Positions 38,609 through 48,730 of a DNA stretch of 64,000 bases are shown here, one piece after another. The DNA is taken from assembly GCF_000521865.1 (NCBI RefSeq), contig NZ_JAME01000013.1, positions 57,308-121,307 of the forward strand, in the 5' to 3' direction. The translations under genes and the position numbers were made by a program. Origin of the DNA: Roseivivax isoporae LMG 25204. Its GTDB lineage: Bacteria > Pseudomonadota > Alphaproteobacteria > Rhodobacterales > Rhodobacteraceae. Each line of letters starts with the position of its first letter. Position 1 is the first letter of the stretch. Under the pieces are notes generated by a model, which saw nothing but the letters and a program-made list of their open reading frames with translations, did no database searches and was not told the DNA's origin.

Positions 38609-40284
38609 GCCTGACCGACACCGAGGGTCACATCGCGCAGGAACCGGACTACCTCGGCGCCGGGCACAGCGTGCGGTCGTGGCTCCTGACCACCGATCAC
38701 AAGCGTATCGGCATCCTCTACCTCGTCACGCTCGTGTTCTTCTTCCTCGTCGGGGGCGCGGCCGCGACGGCGGTGCGCCTCGAACTGGCGACGCCGCCAG
38801 GCGACCTCGTCTCGCCCGACACCTACAACCGCCTCTTCACGCTCCACGGCGTCATCATGGTGTGGTTCTTCCTCGTGCCCGCGGTGCCCTCGACGCTCGG
38901 CAACTTCCTGTTGCCGCTCGCGATCGGCGCGCGCGACATGGCGTTCCCCAAGCTCAACCTCGCGAGCTGGTACATCAACCTCGCCGGCGGCATGCTCGCA
39001 CTCGCCGCGCTGCTCCTCGGCGGGGTCGACACGGGCTGGACGTTCTACACGCCCTATTCCTCGCTCTACTCGAATTCCTACGTGACGCTGGCCGCGCTCG
39101 GCGTGTTCGTCGCGGGCTTCTCGACCATCGCGACCGGGCTCAACTTCATCGTGACGGTTCACACCCAGCGCTGCGAGGGGCTCACCTGGATGCGCCTGCC
39201 GCTCTTCGTCTGGGCGCTCTACGCGACCTCGGTGGTGATCGTGCTGGCGACGCCGGCACTTGCCATCGCGCTGATGATGGTGGTGCTCGAACGGGTCTTC
39301 GGGCTCGGGCTCTTCGACCCCGCGCAGGGCGGCGACCCGATCCTCTTCCAGCACATCTTCTGGTTCTACTCGCATCCGGCGGTCTACATCATGATCCTGC
39401 CGGGCTTCGGCGTGGTGAGCGAGGTGCTGACCTGCTTCTCGCGGCGCAAGATCTTCGGCTACGAGGCGATGGTGTTCGCCATTCTCGGCATCTCGATCTT
39501 CGGCTTCTTCGTCTGGGGCCACCACATGTTCGTGTCGGGCCAGTCGGCCACCGCGAGCCTGGTCTTCTCGCTCCTGTCGTTCCTCATCGCGATCCCGTCG
39601 GCCATCAAGGTGTTCAACTGGTCCGCGACGCTCTACGGCGGGCACATCACCTTCGAGGCGTCGATGCTCTACGCGTTGGGCTTCGTCGGGCTCTTCACCC
39701 TCGGCGGGCTGACCGGGCTCTTCCTCGCCTCGGTGCCGATCGACGTGCACGTGCACGACACCTACTTCGTCGTGGCGCATTTCCACTACATCATGGTGGG
39801 CGGCATGGTCTCGGCGTTCTTCGCCGGGCTGCACTTCTGGTGGCCCAAGATCAGCGGGCGGATGTATTCCGAGCTGTGGGCGCGGCTCGCGGCGCTGCTG
39901 ATGTTCGTGGGCTTCAACTTCACCTTCTTCCCGCAATTCATCCTCGGCTACATGGGCATGCCCCGGCGGTACCATTCCTACCCGCCCGAGTTCGAGATGT
40001 GGAACGTGCTGTCCTCGGCAGGCGCGGTCATCCTCGCGGTCGCCTACCTGATGCCGTTCGTCTATTTCGGCGTCTCCGTGCTGCGCGGGCCGCGGGCGGG
40101 CGACAATCCCTGGCAGGCGCGCGGGCTCGAATGGCAAACCGCCTCGCCGCCGCCGCGCGAGAATTTCGGCCGCCTGCCCACGGTCACCGGCGGGCCCTAC
40201 GACTACCATGCGCAGGGCGAGGAGCCGCACGCCCGCGAGGGCGACGTGACGTTCCCCGGCCGGTCGGATTCGGAGCGCCGCTGA
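38605..40284 (+). CDS. ctaD: caa3-type cytochrome c oxidase subunit I
   Basis: A 559-residue haem-copper oxidase core with 12 or more membrane helices. Haem and CuB ligands lie in LFTLHGVIMVWFF, YSHPAVYIMILPGFG, WGHHMFVSGQ and VAHFHYIMVGGM. The helix VI motif is YSHPAVY, where A1-type oxidases have a Glu (HPEVY), so this is an A2-type oxidase. It reduces oxygen to water and pumps protons. The stop overlaps the subunit III start by one base. Confidence 0.95.
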   Translation: MSLTDTEGHIAQEPDYLGAGHSVRSWLLTTDHKRIGILYLVTLVFFFLVGGAAATAVRLELATPPGDLVSPDTYNRLFTLHGVIMVWFFLVPAVPSTLGNFLLPLAIGARDMAFPKLNLASWYINLAGGMLALAALLLGGVDTGWTFYTPYSSLYSNSYVTLAALGVFVAGFSTIATGLNFIVTVHTQRCEGLTWMRLPLFVWALYATSVVIVLATPALAIALMMVVLERVFGLGLFDPAQGGDPILFQHIFWFYSHPAVYIMILPGFGVVSEVLTCFSRRKIFGYEAMVFAILGISIFGFFVWGHHMFVSGQSATASLVFSLLSFLIAIPSAIKVFNWSATLYGGHITFEASMLYALGFVGLFTLGGLTGLFLASVPIDVHVHDTYFVVAHFHYIMVGGMVSAFFAGLHFWWPKISGRMYSELWARLAALLMFVGFNFTFFPQFILGYMGMPRRYHSYPPEFEMWNVLSSAGAVILAVAYLMPFVYFGVSVLRGPRAGDNPWQARGLEWQTASPPPRENFGRLPTVTGGPYDYHAQGEEPHAREGDVTFPGRSDSERR

Positions 40285-40913
40285 TGCCCGAGGCCCTGCA
40301 CGAACCCTTCGAGGACATCGCCAGCCAGCGCAGCGCCGAGCAGGCGGGCATCTGGATCTTCCTCGCCTCCGAGGCGGTCTTCTTCGGGGGGCTGTTCCTC
40401 GGCTACGCGGTCTACCGGCACCGCTATCCCGAGGCCTTCGCCGAAGCGCTCGGCGAGACGAACCTGGTCCTCGGCAGCGTCAACACCGCGCTCCTGCTCG
40501 TCTCGAGCGCGACCATGGCGCTTGCGGTCTGGGCCGGGCGCGCCGGGGCGCGGCGGCTGACGACGGCGGCGCTCGTGGCGACGCTGGTGCTGGGCCTCGC
40601 CTTCCTGGGCGTGAAGGGCGTGGAATACGCCGAGGACATCCGCCACCACCTGGTGCCCGGGCATCCGGACTTTCCAGTCGACCGCCTCGGGGCCGAGATG
40701 TTCTTCTCGTTCTACTGGGCGATGACCGGCCTTCACGGCCTGCACATGGCGATCGGACTCGGCATCATCGGCTGGACCGCGCATGCCGTGGCGCAGGAGC
40801 GCATCGCCTGGCGCGAGACGGCGCACCTGCACGTGGTCGCGCTCTACTGGAACCTCGTCGACATGGTGTGGATCTTCCTCTTTCCGCTGCTCTACCTCGT
40901 GGGGAGGGGCTGA
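40284..40913 (+). CDS. ctaE: Cytochrome c oxidase subunit III
   Basis: A 209-residue membrane protein with about five helices. Family features are IWIFLASEAVFFGGLFLGY at the N-terminus, FYWAMTGLHGLHMAIGL and HLHVVALYWNLVDMVWIFLFPLLYL at the C-terminus. It stabilises proton uptake of the oxidase core. It overlaps ctaD and the subunit IV gene by single bases. Confidence 0.93.
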   Translation: MPEALHEPFEDIASQRSAEQAGIWIFLASEAVFFGGLFLGYAVYRHRYPEAFAEALGETNLVLGSVNTALLLVSSATMALAVWAGRAGARRLTTAALVATLVLGLAFLGVKGVEYAEDIRHHLVPGHPDFPVDRLGAEMFFSFYWAMTGLHGLHMAIGLGIIGWTAHAVAQERIAWRETAHLHVVALYWNLVDMVWIFLFPLLYLVGRG

Positions 40914-41248
40914 TGGCGGAGAGGTCGCAGACCCGCATGATCCTGCGCGCCGCGCTCCTTTGCGTCGCCATGCTGGCGCTCGCCGCGTCGTCGGTCGCCG
41001 CGGCGCTGCTTCTCGGGGGCTGGGCCGGCACGCTCGTGCCGCTCGGGATCGCCTGCGCCACGGCGGCGATCGTCGCGGTCGGCTTCATGGAAGTGCCGCA
41101 TCTCGACGCGGTGAGCGCGATCTCGGCCGCGCTGGCGCTCGCCCTCGTCGCGGTGCTGTTCGGGCTCACCTTCACCGACGAGCTCACGCGGGCGCACATC
41201 CCGCCGGGATTCGGCGGGATGGCGCCCGGCGAGGTCAGTACCGAGTGA
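40913..41248 (+). CDS. Cytochrome c oxidase subunit IV-like protein
   Basis: A 111-residue protein with three membrane helices (ALLCVAMLALAASSVAAALLL, VPLGIACATAAIVAVGFMEV, ISAALALALVAVLFGLTF). The pattern VGFMEVPHLDAV is typical of bacterial subunit IV. Last gene of the ACIII/caa3 operon. It overlaps the convergent small gene by 14 bp. Confidence 0.85.
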   Translation: MAERSQTRMILRAALLCVAMLALAASSVAAALLLGGWAGTLVPLGIACATAAIVAVGFMEVPHLDAVSAISAALALALVAVLFGLTFTDELTRAHIPPGFGGMAPGEVSTE

Positions 41249-41486
41249 CCGGGTCGCTCGCGGGAAAGGTCTCGTCGACCGCCTCGTCCTGCGCGTCCCA
41301 GTCCGCGGGGCTGTCCCGCTGGGCCGCGGCGCCCGCGTCGCGCACCGGCGCGGGCTGCCCGGGAGGGCCGCCGTCCTCGTAGCGGCGGAACGCCACGCGG
41401 TGCGCGGCCGCCCGCCGGCTGTACCGGCGGGCAAGGAGGTATCCCGCACCGAGGACGATCAGTCCGGGGACAAGGCGCGTCAGCAT
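41235..41486 (-). CDS. Small membrane protein with C-terminal DETFPASDP motif
   Basis: An 83-residue protein. One hydrophobic segment (LVPGLIVLGAGYLLA) at the N-terminus is followed by a charged middle part. The end carries WDAQDEAVDETFPASDP, a short motif seen at the ends of many small stress-related proteins of unknown function. A perfect GGAGG precedes the ATG. It lies 34 bp after the aldehyde oxidoreductase genes on the same strand and probably ends that operon. Confidence 0.75.
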   Translation of the reverse strand: MLTRLVPGLIVLGAGYLLARRYSRRAAAHRVAFRRYEDGGPPGQPAPVRDAGAAAQRDSPADWDAQDEAVDETFPASDPVTRY

Positions 41487-41520
41487 GGTGAACCTCCGTT
41501 CCGTTCGGGTCGCGCGGGTC

Positions 41521-43698
41521 TCACTCCTCGAGACCCGCCAGCACGCGGTCGGGCGTCGCCGGCAGGTCGCGCACGCGGACGCCGCAGGCATGGTGGATCG
41601 CGTTCAGCACCGCCGCCGCCGCGCCGCAGATGCCGAGCTCCCCGATGCCCTTCGACATGAGCGGACCCGCCCAGGGATCGCGCTCCTCGAGGAAATGCAC
41701 GTCGAGCGGCGGCACGTCGGCGTTCACCGCCATGTGGTACTCCGCGAGGTCGCGGTTCACGATGTGGCCGTCGCGGCGGTCGTGCACCATCCCCTCGGTC
41801 AGCGCCATGCCGATGCCCCAGGTGAGGCCGCCATGGCATTGCGACCGCGCGGTCTTCTCGTTGAGGATGCGGCCCGCGGCAAAGGTGCCGGACATCCGCC
41901 GCACCCGCACCTCGCCGGTGACGTCGTTGACCGCCACCTCGGCGAAATGCGCGCCGAACGTCGATTGCCGGACCTTGCTGAAGGCGTCGCCCGCCTCGAT
42001 ATGGCCGTGCCCCTCGAGCGTCGCCCCGTCGAGGAGGTCCGCAAGCGCGACCCGCCTGTTGCCGCAGGTGGCGGTGCCGTCCTTGAGCGTCAGCTCGCCT
42101 TCCCCGCACTCCATCCGCCGCGCGAGTTCGGCGCGGATCTCCTGCGCGGCGAGCCAGACCGCGTTGCCGGTCGTGGCCGCGCCCCAGGACCCGCCCGAGC
42201 CCGAGCCCGGCGGATAGGTCGTGTCCCCGAGCCGCACCTCGACCTTTTCGGCCGGAAGCCCCAGCGCCTCGCCCGCGATCTGGGTCAGGATGGCGTAGGT
42301 GCCGGTTCCGATGTCGGTCATGTCGGTCTCGACCACGGCGCCCTCGGGCGAGAGCGCGATGCGCGCCTCGGCCTCCATCATCACGTTGACGCGGAACGCG
42401 GCCGACATGCCGGTGCCGATCCACCACTCGCCCTCGCGGCGGGCACGCGGTTTCGGTGCGCGGTCGGACCAGCCGAACCGGCGCGCACCCGTCTTCAGGG
42501 CCTCGGCCAGCATGTGCGACGAGAACGGGATGCCGCCTTCGGGATCCGTGTCGGGGATGTTGCGCAGGCGCAGCTCCACCGGGTCGATGCCGATGTCGTT
42601 CGCCAGCTCGTCCATCGCGCATTCGAGGATGGTGACGCCGACCGCCTCGCCCGGCGCGCGTACCGACCCCGCCGCCGGGCGGTGCAGGCGTTCGAGCCGC
42701 TCGCCGATCACCCGGTGCACCGCGCCATAGGCGAAGGCCGTCGCCTGTGTCACCGGTTCCTGGAAGACCTCGCCAGGCAGGTTCGACACCCACGCCTCCT
42801 GCCCGATCCCCGACAGCTTGCCGGTGCGGTCCGCGGCGAGCCGCAGCCGCTGCCGCGTCTCGGACCGGCGGGTCACCGTCTCGAACACCTGCCGGCGGTG
42901 CTGCACCACGCGCACAGGGCGGCCGAGGTCCTGCGCTGCGATGGCGGCCGCGACCGCCTCGGCCGCGATGCCGAGCTTGGAGCCGAAGCCGCCGCCCACA
43001 TAGGGGGCAAGCAGCCGGACCTTGGCCGGGTCGATGCCGAGGCTGTCCGCCAGTTCGTTGCGGTTGTATTTCAGCATCTGAAGCGCCGAGCGCACCGTCA
43101 GCGCGTCTCCTTCCCACCAGGCCACGGCGGCGTGCGGCTCCATCGGCGCGCTCGTCATGCTGGGCGTGGTGTAGGTGACGTCGAGCCGGTGCGGCGCCTC
43201 GGCCATGGCGGCGTCAAGGTCGCCGGTCGTGTCCGGCTCGCCTTCGGTCTCGACGTCACCGGGGTTGACCGGCAACGGCCCGCCATCGGTGCGCAGCTGC
43301 AGCGCCTGCGCCGCGTGGCGCGCGGCCTCGAAGCTTTCGGCGACGACCAGCGCCACGGGCTGGCCCACGTAGTCGGCGCTGTCGACGCCCTGCACCGGCG
43401 CGGCGTTGGCCGTGCCCTGCGCGGCGTTGCGTACCATCCGCTTGTCCCGGATGACGGCAAGCACGCCCGGCATCGCGCGGACCTCGTCGGCGTTCCCGAC
43501 CTCGATCGCACCGAAACCGGGCGCGCGCACCAGCATGCCGTAGGCGCAGCCCTCGGGCACGTCGTCCGCGGCGTAGACCGCGGCACCCGTGACCTTCAGC
43601 ACGCCGTCCGGGCGGTCGAGCGCGGTGCCCAGAAGGCCCTGCGCGAACGCCTCGGCGCGCTCCTCGCTCTGTCCATCGACCTTGAGGTCCAGTGTCAT
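41521..43698 (-). CDS. paoC: PaoC-like aldehyde oxidoreductase, molybdenum-binding subunit
   Basis: A 725-residue xanthine oxidase-family large subunit. It has the expected cofactor loops ([37 protein letters not shown]) and near the C-terminus the catalytic Glu in [19 protein letters not shown]. With the next two genes it makes the three-subunit, YagTSR/PaoABC-type enzyme that oxidises aldehydes to acids. It overlaps paoB by 4 bp. The chain starts [10 protein letters not shown] with no Tat signal, as expected because only subunit A carries one in PaoABC. Confidence 0.88.
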   Translation of the reverse strand: MTLDLKVDGQSEERAEAFAQGLLGTALDRPDGVLKVTGAAVYAADDVPEGCAYGMLVRAPGFGAIEVGNADEVRAMPGVLAVIRDKRMVRNAAQGTANAAPVQGVDSADYVGQPVALVVAESFEAARHAAQALQLRTDGGPLPVNPGDVETEGEPDTTGDLDAAMAEAPHRLDVTYTTPSMTSAPMEPHAAVAWWEGDALTVRSALQMLKYNRNELADSLGIDPAKVRLLAPYVGGGFGSKLGIAAEAVAAAIAAQDLGRPVRVVQHRRQVFETVTRRSETRQRLRLAADRTGKLSGIGQEAWVSNLPGEVFQEPVTQATAFAYGAVHRVIGERLERLHRPAAGSVRAPGEAVGVTILECAMDELANDIGIDPVELRLRNIPDTDPEGGIPFSSHMLAEALKTGARRFGWSDRAPKPRARREGEWWIGTGMSAAFRVNVMMEAEARIALSPEGAVVETDMTDIGTGTYAILTQIAGEALGLPAEKVEVRLGDTTYPPGSGSGGSWGAATTGNAVWLAAQEIRAELARRMECGEGELTLKDGTATCGNRRVALADLLDGATLEGHGHIEAGDAFSKVRQSTFGAHFAEVAVNDVTGEVRVRRMSGTFAAGRILNEKTARSQCHGGLTWGIGMALTEGMVHDRRDGHIVNRDLAEYHMAVNADVPPLDVHFLEERDPWAGPLMSKGIGELGICGAAAAVLNAIHHACGVRVRDLPATPDRVLAGLEE

Positions 43699-44669
43699 GC
43701 GGTCGCCTCCTCGAGAACGGCCCTCAGCACGCGGCGCGCGAGCGGAACCTTGAATTGCGTGCCCTCCTCGGGGACGGCCCCTCTGAGGAGCGTGTCCGCC
43801 GCGGCATCGAAGACCGCCGCCGACGGCTTTTCGCCGACGAGCACGGCATCGACGTCGGGATCACGCCATGGCACCGTGCCGAGCCCGCCGAAGCCGATCG
43901 CGGCATGGGCGATGCGGCCGCCCTCCATCCGGACGACCGCGGCGACCGAGACCAGCGCGAACGCGTACGACGCCCGGTCGCGCACCTTGCGGTAGATCTG
44001 GCGGTCGCCCTTCGGCGCCGGGAGGTGCACCGCGGTGATCAGGTCGCCGGGGGCCAGAACCGTCTCGATGTCGGGCGTCTCGCCCGGCAGGCGGTAGAAG
44101 TCCTGCATGGAGAACCGTTCCGCGGCACCCTCGGAGCGCTGCACGTCGATCGTGGCGTCGAGCGCCCGCAGGGCCACCGCCATGTCGCCGGGATACAGCG
44201 CGATGCACTGATCGGACGTGCCGAGGATCGCGTGGTTGCGCGTCTCGCCGCCCATGGCCGCGCAGCCCGATCCCGGCCTCCGCTTGTTGCAGGCCGTGTC
44301 GGTGTCGTAGAAATACGGGCAGCGCGTGCGCTGCAGGAGGTTGCCGCCGGTCGTCGCCTTGTTGCGCAGCTGGCCGCTCGCGCCGGACAGGAGCGCCCGC
44401 GACAGGACCGGCCAGGTGCGCCGCACGCGGGCATCGGCGGCGACGTCGCTGTTCGTCACCGTCGCCCCGATCCGCAGACCGTCGCCATCCTCGGCGATGC
44501 CGCCGAAATCGAGCCGCGAGACGTCGACCAGCGTCTCCGGCGCCATCACCTCGAGCTTCATGAGGTCGAGAAGGTTCGTGCCGCCGCCGATGAAACGGGC
44601 ATTGGCCTGCGCCGCCGCGCGGCTGGCGGAGACCGGATCCTCCGCCCGGACGTAGTCGAAGGGTCTCAT
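43695..44669 (-). CDS. paoB: PaoB-like FAD-binding subunit
   Basis: A 324-residue protein. The FAD-binding loop [17 protein letters not shown] is near residue 25. The segment [20 protein letters not shown] is the extra loop with four Cys that holds a [4Fe-4S] cluster in PaoB and is absent from ordinary xanthine dehydrogenase FAD subunits. This is the main reason for the Pao assignment. It overlaps both neighbours by 4 bp. Confidence 0.88.
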   Translation of the reverse strand: MRPFDYVRAEDPVSASRAAAQANARFIGGGTNLLDLMKLEVMAPETLVDVSRLDFGGIAEDGDGLRIGATVTNSDVAADARVRRTWPVLSRALLSGASGQLRNKATTGGNLLQRTRCPYFYDTDTACNKRRPGSGCAAMGGETRNHAILGTSDQCIALYPGDMAVALRALDATIDVQRSEGAAERFSMQDFYRLPGETPDIETVLAPGDLITAVHLPAPKGDRQIYRKVRDRASYAFALVSVAAVVRMEGGRIAHAAIGFGGLGTVPWRDPDVDAVLVGEKPSAAVFDAAADTLLRGAVPEEGTQFKVPLARRVLRAVLEEATA

Positions 44670-45175
44670 GTGGCGTCACCCGTCCCGGCAGTCTCGCGGA
44701 TCGCGGCGTTGATGCCCGGGTAGCAGGAGCAGCGGCAGAGGTTCCCGCTCATCCGCTCGGACAGTTCGGCCTGCGTCAGCTCGTAGGGCCCGTCGAGGTC
44801 CGCGCTCGCGTGGCTCGGCCAGCCCTCGGCGATCTCGTCAAGCATGCCGGTGGCCGAGCAGAGCTGGCCGGGCGTGCAGAAGCCGCACTGGAAGCCGTCG
44901 TGCTTCACGAAGGCTGCCTGCAGCGGCGACGGCGCGCCGTCCGACAGGCCCTCGACCGTCACGATCTCGTCACCCTCGTGCATGACCGCGAGGCTGAGGC
45001 AGGAATTGATGCGACGGCCGTTCACGAGGACGGTGCACGCGCCGCACTGGCCATGATCGCATCCCTTCTTCGATCCGGTCAGGTGCAGGTGATCCCGGAG
45101 CGCGTCGAGAAGCGACACGCGCGGGTCGATGTCCAGCGTCCGTGCACGCCGGTTGACTGTGAAGCTGAGGTTCAT
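44666..45175 (-). CDS. paoA: PaoA-like [2Fe-2S] subunit
   Basis: A 169-residue ferredoxin-type subunit. The N-terminal cluster has [13 protein letters not shown] with a following Cys; the C-terminal cluster has GFCTPGQLC and [13 protein letters not shown]. coli PaoA has a Tat leader, but this protein starts directly at the ferredoxin fold ([15 protein letters not shown]), so the complex is probably cytoplasmic. First gene of the operon, 45 bp downstream of an EcfG promoter. Confidence 0.88.
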   Translation of the reverse strand: MNLSFTVNRRARTLDIDPRVSLLDALRDHLHLTGSKKGCDHGQCGACTVLVNGRRINSCLSLAVMHEGDEIVTVEGLSDGAPSPLQAAFVKHDGFQCGFCTPGQLCSATGMLDEIAEGWPSHASADLDGPYELTQAELSERMSGNLCRCSCYPGINAAIRETAGTGDAT

Positions 45176-45219
45176 GGCGTCTCCGTAAATGCGCGGCCGC
45201 AGGCCGGCTGTCCCGGGAC

Positions 45220-45244
45220 AACAGGCGGCCCCGATCCTTGTTCC
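45220..45244 (-). promoter_or_regulatory. EcfG promoter of the aldehyde oxidoreductase operon
   Basis: On the minus strand GGAAC (45244-45240), spacer of 17, GTT (45222-45220), 45 bp before the ATG at 45175. It is the last such site in the window; none was found from here to the right edge. Confidence 0.8.
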
Positions 45245-45341
45245 CGCACATTCTGGGGGCGCCGTGGCGGAACCCCGGCCATTTTTTCGGGAACATCATG
45301 CCTGCCAAGGACTTTCACCCGAGACGACCGATCATCACGAG

Positions 45342-45539
45342 ATGCCAATGTCCTCCGACACCCCGAGCCGCCGATCCGTCCTGACGGGTCTGGCCGTCCT
45401 TCCCGCCACCGTCGCACCGGTCGCGGCGCGCTCCGACGAGGTGCCGGCGCCGACCCGCACCGACGGCAAGCCGCGGCACGATCCGACCTTCCCCGACAGC
45501 GACCACGTCCGGACCTATTACGCCCTCGCCCGGGGCTGA
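45342..45539 (+). CDS. Formate dehydrogenase-region Tat-target protein
   Basis: A 65-residue protein with a twin-Arg leader (TPSRRSVLTGLAVLPATVAPVAA) and a short mature part that ends DSDHVRTYYALARG. This layout (Arg-Arg leader, then HV..YY..AR at the end) is the signature of the small protein found just before formate dehydrogenase alpha genes. Its function is unknown; assembly or export help is likely. A second ATG at 45348 is also possible. Confidence 0.85.
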   Translation: MPMSSDTPSRRSVLTGLAVLPATVAPVAARSDEVPAPTRTDGKPRHDPTFPDSDHVRTYYALARG

Positions 45540-45561
45540 GCGACACACCACGGAGGCCCGC

Positions 45562-48500
45562 TTGCTCAAACGCCGAACCGCCCCGCGCCCCGCCCGCCCC
45601 GCCTTTGCCGCCGAGGAACGTGCCGGCGTCGACCGGCGCAGCTTCCTCAAGCGTTCGGGCCTGGCGATCGGGGGCCTCGGCGCCGTCGCCGGGTCGGGCG
45701 GCATGGTCGTGCGCGCGCAGGAGGCACCGGGGACGGAGGCGCCCGGACGCCCCGAGGCCGAATGGCGCAAGACCGTCTGCCCGTTCTGCTCGGTCGGCTG
45801 CTCGATCTGGGCTGAGGTCCGCGACGGGGTCTGGACCGGGCAGGAACCCGCGTTTGAGAGCCCGATCAACCAGGGCACGCACTGCGCCAAGGGTGCTGCG
45901 ACGCGCGAGATCGCGCTCGGCGAACGGCGGCTCAAGTACCCGATGAAGCGGCAGGACGGCGAGTGGGTCCGCATCTCGTGGGACCAGGCGCTGGAGGAGA
46001 TCGGCGCCAGGCTCACGCAGATCCGCGAGGAATCCGGGCCCGACGCGGTCGAGTGGCTGGGATCGGCCAAGTTCTCGAACGAGGCGGCGTACCTCTTCCG
46101 CAAGTTCGCGGCGCTCTGGGGCACGAACAACGTCGACCACCAGGCGCGGATCTGCCACTCGACCACCGTCGCGGGCGTCGCCAACAGCTTCGGCTACGGC
46201 GCGATGACGAATTCCTACAACGACATCCGGAACTCGAAGTCGATCATCATCATCGGCGGCAACCCGGCCGAGGCCCACCCGGTGTCGATGCTGCACGTGC
46301 TGAACGGCAAGGAGAACGGCGCGCCGCTGATCGTGGTCGACCCGCGCTTCACCCGCACCGCCGCGCATGCGGACGAATACGTGCGCATCCGTCCCGGCGC
46401 CGACGTGGGCTTTCTCTGGGGGCTCGCCAAGATCATCTTCGACAATGGCTGGGAAGACCGCGCCTACCTCGAAAGCCGCGTCTTCGGCATCGACAGGATC
46501 CGCGAGGAAGCCGCCCGCTGGACCGCGGAAGAGGTCGAGCGCGTGTCGGGCGTGCCGCCCGAGCAGCTGCACCGGGTGGCCAAGACGATCGCCGAGAACC
46601 GGCCCGGCACGCTCATCTGGTGCATGGGCCTGACGCAGTCGAGCATCGGCAACAACAAGACGCGCGCCGCTTCCGTGCTGCAGCTCATCCTCGGCAACAT
46701 CGGCAAGTCGGGCGGCGGCGCCAACATCTTCCGCGGCCACGACAACGTGCAGGGCGCGACCGATCTCGGCGTCTCGTGCGACACGCTGCCGGCCTATTAC
46801 GGCCTGAACGAGGGCGCGTGGAAGCACTGGGGCCGCGTCTGGGACATCGATTACGACTGGATGCGCGGCCGCTTCGCGTCGAAGGAGATGATGGAGGCGC
46901 CGGGCATCCCGGTCAGCCGCTGGCCCGACGGCATCCTCGAGGACGGCGACGCGCTCGACCAGCCGGTGCCGCTGCGCGCGGTGTTCTTCTGGGGGCACGC
47001 GTCGAACAGCCAGACCCGCGGGCCGGACCGCAAGGAGGCGTGGAAAGCCGCCGACCTCGTGGTGGTCGTCGATCCCTACCCGACGCAGACTGCCATCGAG
47101 GCCGATCTCGAGGACGGCATGTACCTCCTGCCCTCGGGCACCACGATGGAGATGGCGGGATCCGTCACGAACTCGAACCGGTCGATCCAGTGGCGCGAGA
47201 AGGTCATCGACCCGGTCTTCGAGGCCAAGATCGACACCGAGATTCTCTACCTTCTGGCCGAAAGGCTGGGCTTTTCCGACGAGATGTTCCGGCACATCGC
47301 CGTCGAGGGCAACGTGCCGAGCCCCGAGGACACGCTGCGCGAGATCAACCGCGGCACCTGGACCATCGGCTATACCGGGCCGAGCCCGGAGCGCCTGAAG
47401 GCGCACATGCAGCAGCAGGACCGCTTCGACAGCATCACGCTGCTCGGCAAGGGCGGCGATGTCGACGGCGACTATTACTGCCTGCCCTGGCCGTCCTGGG
47501 GGCGCCCGGAACAGCGCCATCCCGGCACGCCGCTCCTCTACGACCTGTCGAAGCCGGTGGCGGAGGGCGGCCTGCCCTTCCGCGCGCGCTGGGGTGTCGA
47601 GCACGAGGGCGAGACCCTGCTTGCCGAGGACAGCTGGACCGCGGGATCCGAGATCGAGGACGGGTATCCCGAGATCACGGTCAACATGCTCGAGGCGCTC
47701 GGCTGGGCGGAAGAGCTGACCGACCGCGAGAAGCTGATGATCGTCGCCGTGGCCTCGGACCGCTTCCGCTGGGAGATGTTCGACATGCCCGACGAGGACG
47801 TGCGGGCAGCCATGGACGCGCTCGAGGAAGAAGTGCGGCGCTCGGGGGGCGGGGGCGACGGCGCGCCCGCACAGATCGACGGGTCCTGGCAGAACTCCTC
47901 ACCCGACGGCGGTGAGCGCATGGCTCCCGGCGAGGCGCGGTCGGCCTTCCCGAACTATCCCGAGAGCGCGCTGACGGCGATCGAGGCCTACTTGCAGGCC
48001 AACATCCAGAACGAGGCGACCGACAACATGTCGCTGCCCGAGCGGATCGCGCGGGTGAACTGGAAGACCGACCTGTCGGGCGGCGTGCAGCGCGTGGCCA
48101 TCGCCCACGGGCTCGCCCCCTTCGGCAACGGCAAGGCGCGCGCGGTGGTCTGGACCTTCCCCGACGAGGTGCCGCTGCACCGCGAGCCGCTCTACACCAA
48201 CCGGCGCGACCTTCTGCCGCAATACGCGACCTTCGAGGACCGGCGGGTGTGGCGCCTGCCCTCGCTCTACCGCTCGATCCAGGAGAATGATTACAGCAGG
48301 GACTTCCCGCTGCAGCTCACCTCCGGGCGGCTCGTGGAATACGAGGGCGGCGGCGACGAGACGCGGTCGAACCCGTGGCTCGCCGAGTTCCAGCAGCAGA
48401 TGTTCGCAGAGATCAACCCGAACGACGCCGGCGCCGCCGGCATCGAGGACGGCGGCTGGGTCTGGGTCGCAACGCCCGAGGGCCGGATCCGGGTCAAGGC

Positions 48501-48714
48501 GATGGTGACCCGGCGCGTGGGTCCAGGAACGGTGTTCATGCCGTTCCACTTCGCCGGCATGTGGATGGGCGAACCGATCCACGAACGCTACCCCGAAGGC
48601 GCGAAGCCCTACGTGGTCGGCGAGGCGTCGAACACCGTCCAGACCTACGGATACGACATCGTCACCCAGATGCAGGAGACCAAGGCCACCCTGTGTCGGG
48701 TCGAACGGGCCTGA
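45562..48714 (+). CDS. Membrane-bound formate dehydrogenase, catalytic alpha subunit (Cys type)
   Basis: A 1050-residue molybdo/tungsto-enzyme exported by Tat (Arg25-Arg26 in DRRSFLKRSGLAIGGLGA). The [4Fe-4S] site is Cys73, 76, 80 and 108. The metal ligand is Cys198 in QARICHSTTVAG, where E. coli FdnG has selenocysteine; the conserved His follows. It oxidises formate to CO2 in the periplasm. Translation starts at TTG (45562) with GGAGG five bases before it. It is followed by beta and gamma subunit genes. Confidence 0.92.
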   Translation: MLKRRTAPRPARPAFAAEERAGVDRRSFLKRSGLAIGGLGAVAGSGGMVVRAQEAPGTEAPGRPEAEWRKTVCPFCSVGCSIWAEVRDGVWTGQEPAFESPINQGTHCAKGAATREIALGERRLKYPMKRQDGEWVRISWDQALEEIGARLTQIREESGPDAVEWLGSAKFSNEAAYLFRKFAALWGTNNVDHQARICHSTTVAGVANSFGYGAMTNSYNDIRNSKSIIIIGGNPAEAHPVSMLHVLNGKENGAPLIVVDPRFTRTAAHADEYVRIRPGADVGFLWGLAKIIFDNGWEDRAYLESRVFGIDRIREEAARWTAEEVERVSGVPPEQLHRVAKTIAENRPGTLIWCMGLTQSSIGNNKTRAASVLQLILGNIGKSGGGANIFRGHDNVQGATDLGVSCDTLPAYYGLNEGAWKHWGRVWDIDYDWMRGRFASKEMMEAPGIPVSRWPDGILEDGDALDQPVPLRAVFFWGHASNSQTRGPDRKEAWKAADLVVVVDPYPTQTAIEADLEDGMYLLPSGTTMEMAGSVTNSNRSIQWREKVIDPVFEAKIDTEILYLLAERLGFSDEMFRHIAVEGNVPSPEDTLREINRGTWTIGYTGPSPERLKAHMQQQDRFDSITLLGKGGDVDGDYYCLPWPSWGRPEQRHPGTPLLYDLSKPVAEGGLPFRARWGVEHEGETLLAEDSWTAGSEIEDGYPEITVNMLEALGWAEELTDREKLMIVAVASDRFRWEMFDMPDEDVRAAMDALEEEVRRSGGGGDGAPAQIDGSWQNSSPDGGERMAPGEARSAFPNYPESALTAIEAYLQANIQNEATDNMSLPERIARVNWKTDLSGGVQRVAIAHGLAPFGNGKARAVVWTFPDEVPLHREPLYTNRRDLLPQYATFEDRRVWRLPSLYRSIQENDYSRDFPLQLTSGRLVEYEGGGDETRSNPWLAEFQQQMFAEINPNDAGAAGIEDGGWVWVATPEGRIRVKAMVTRRVGPGTVFMPFHFAGMWMGEPIHERYPEGAKPYVVGEASNTVQTYGYDIVTQMQETKATLCRVERA

Positions 48715-48730
48715 GGATCGAGGAGGCACA

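Noticed and set aside
45290..45314. GGAAC at 45290 facing the formate dehydrogenase operon
   Set aside because: No GTT follows at 16 or 17 bases (the sequence there is CTT or ACT). The operon therefore has no supported stress promoter.
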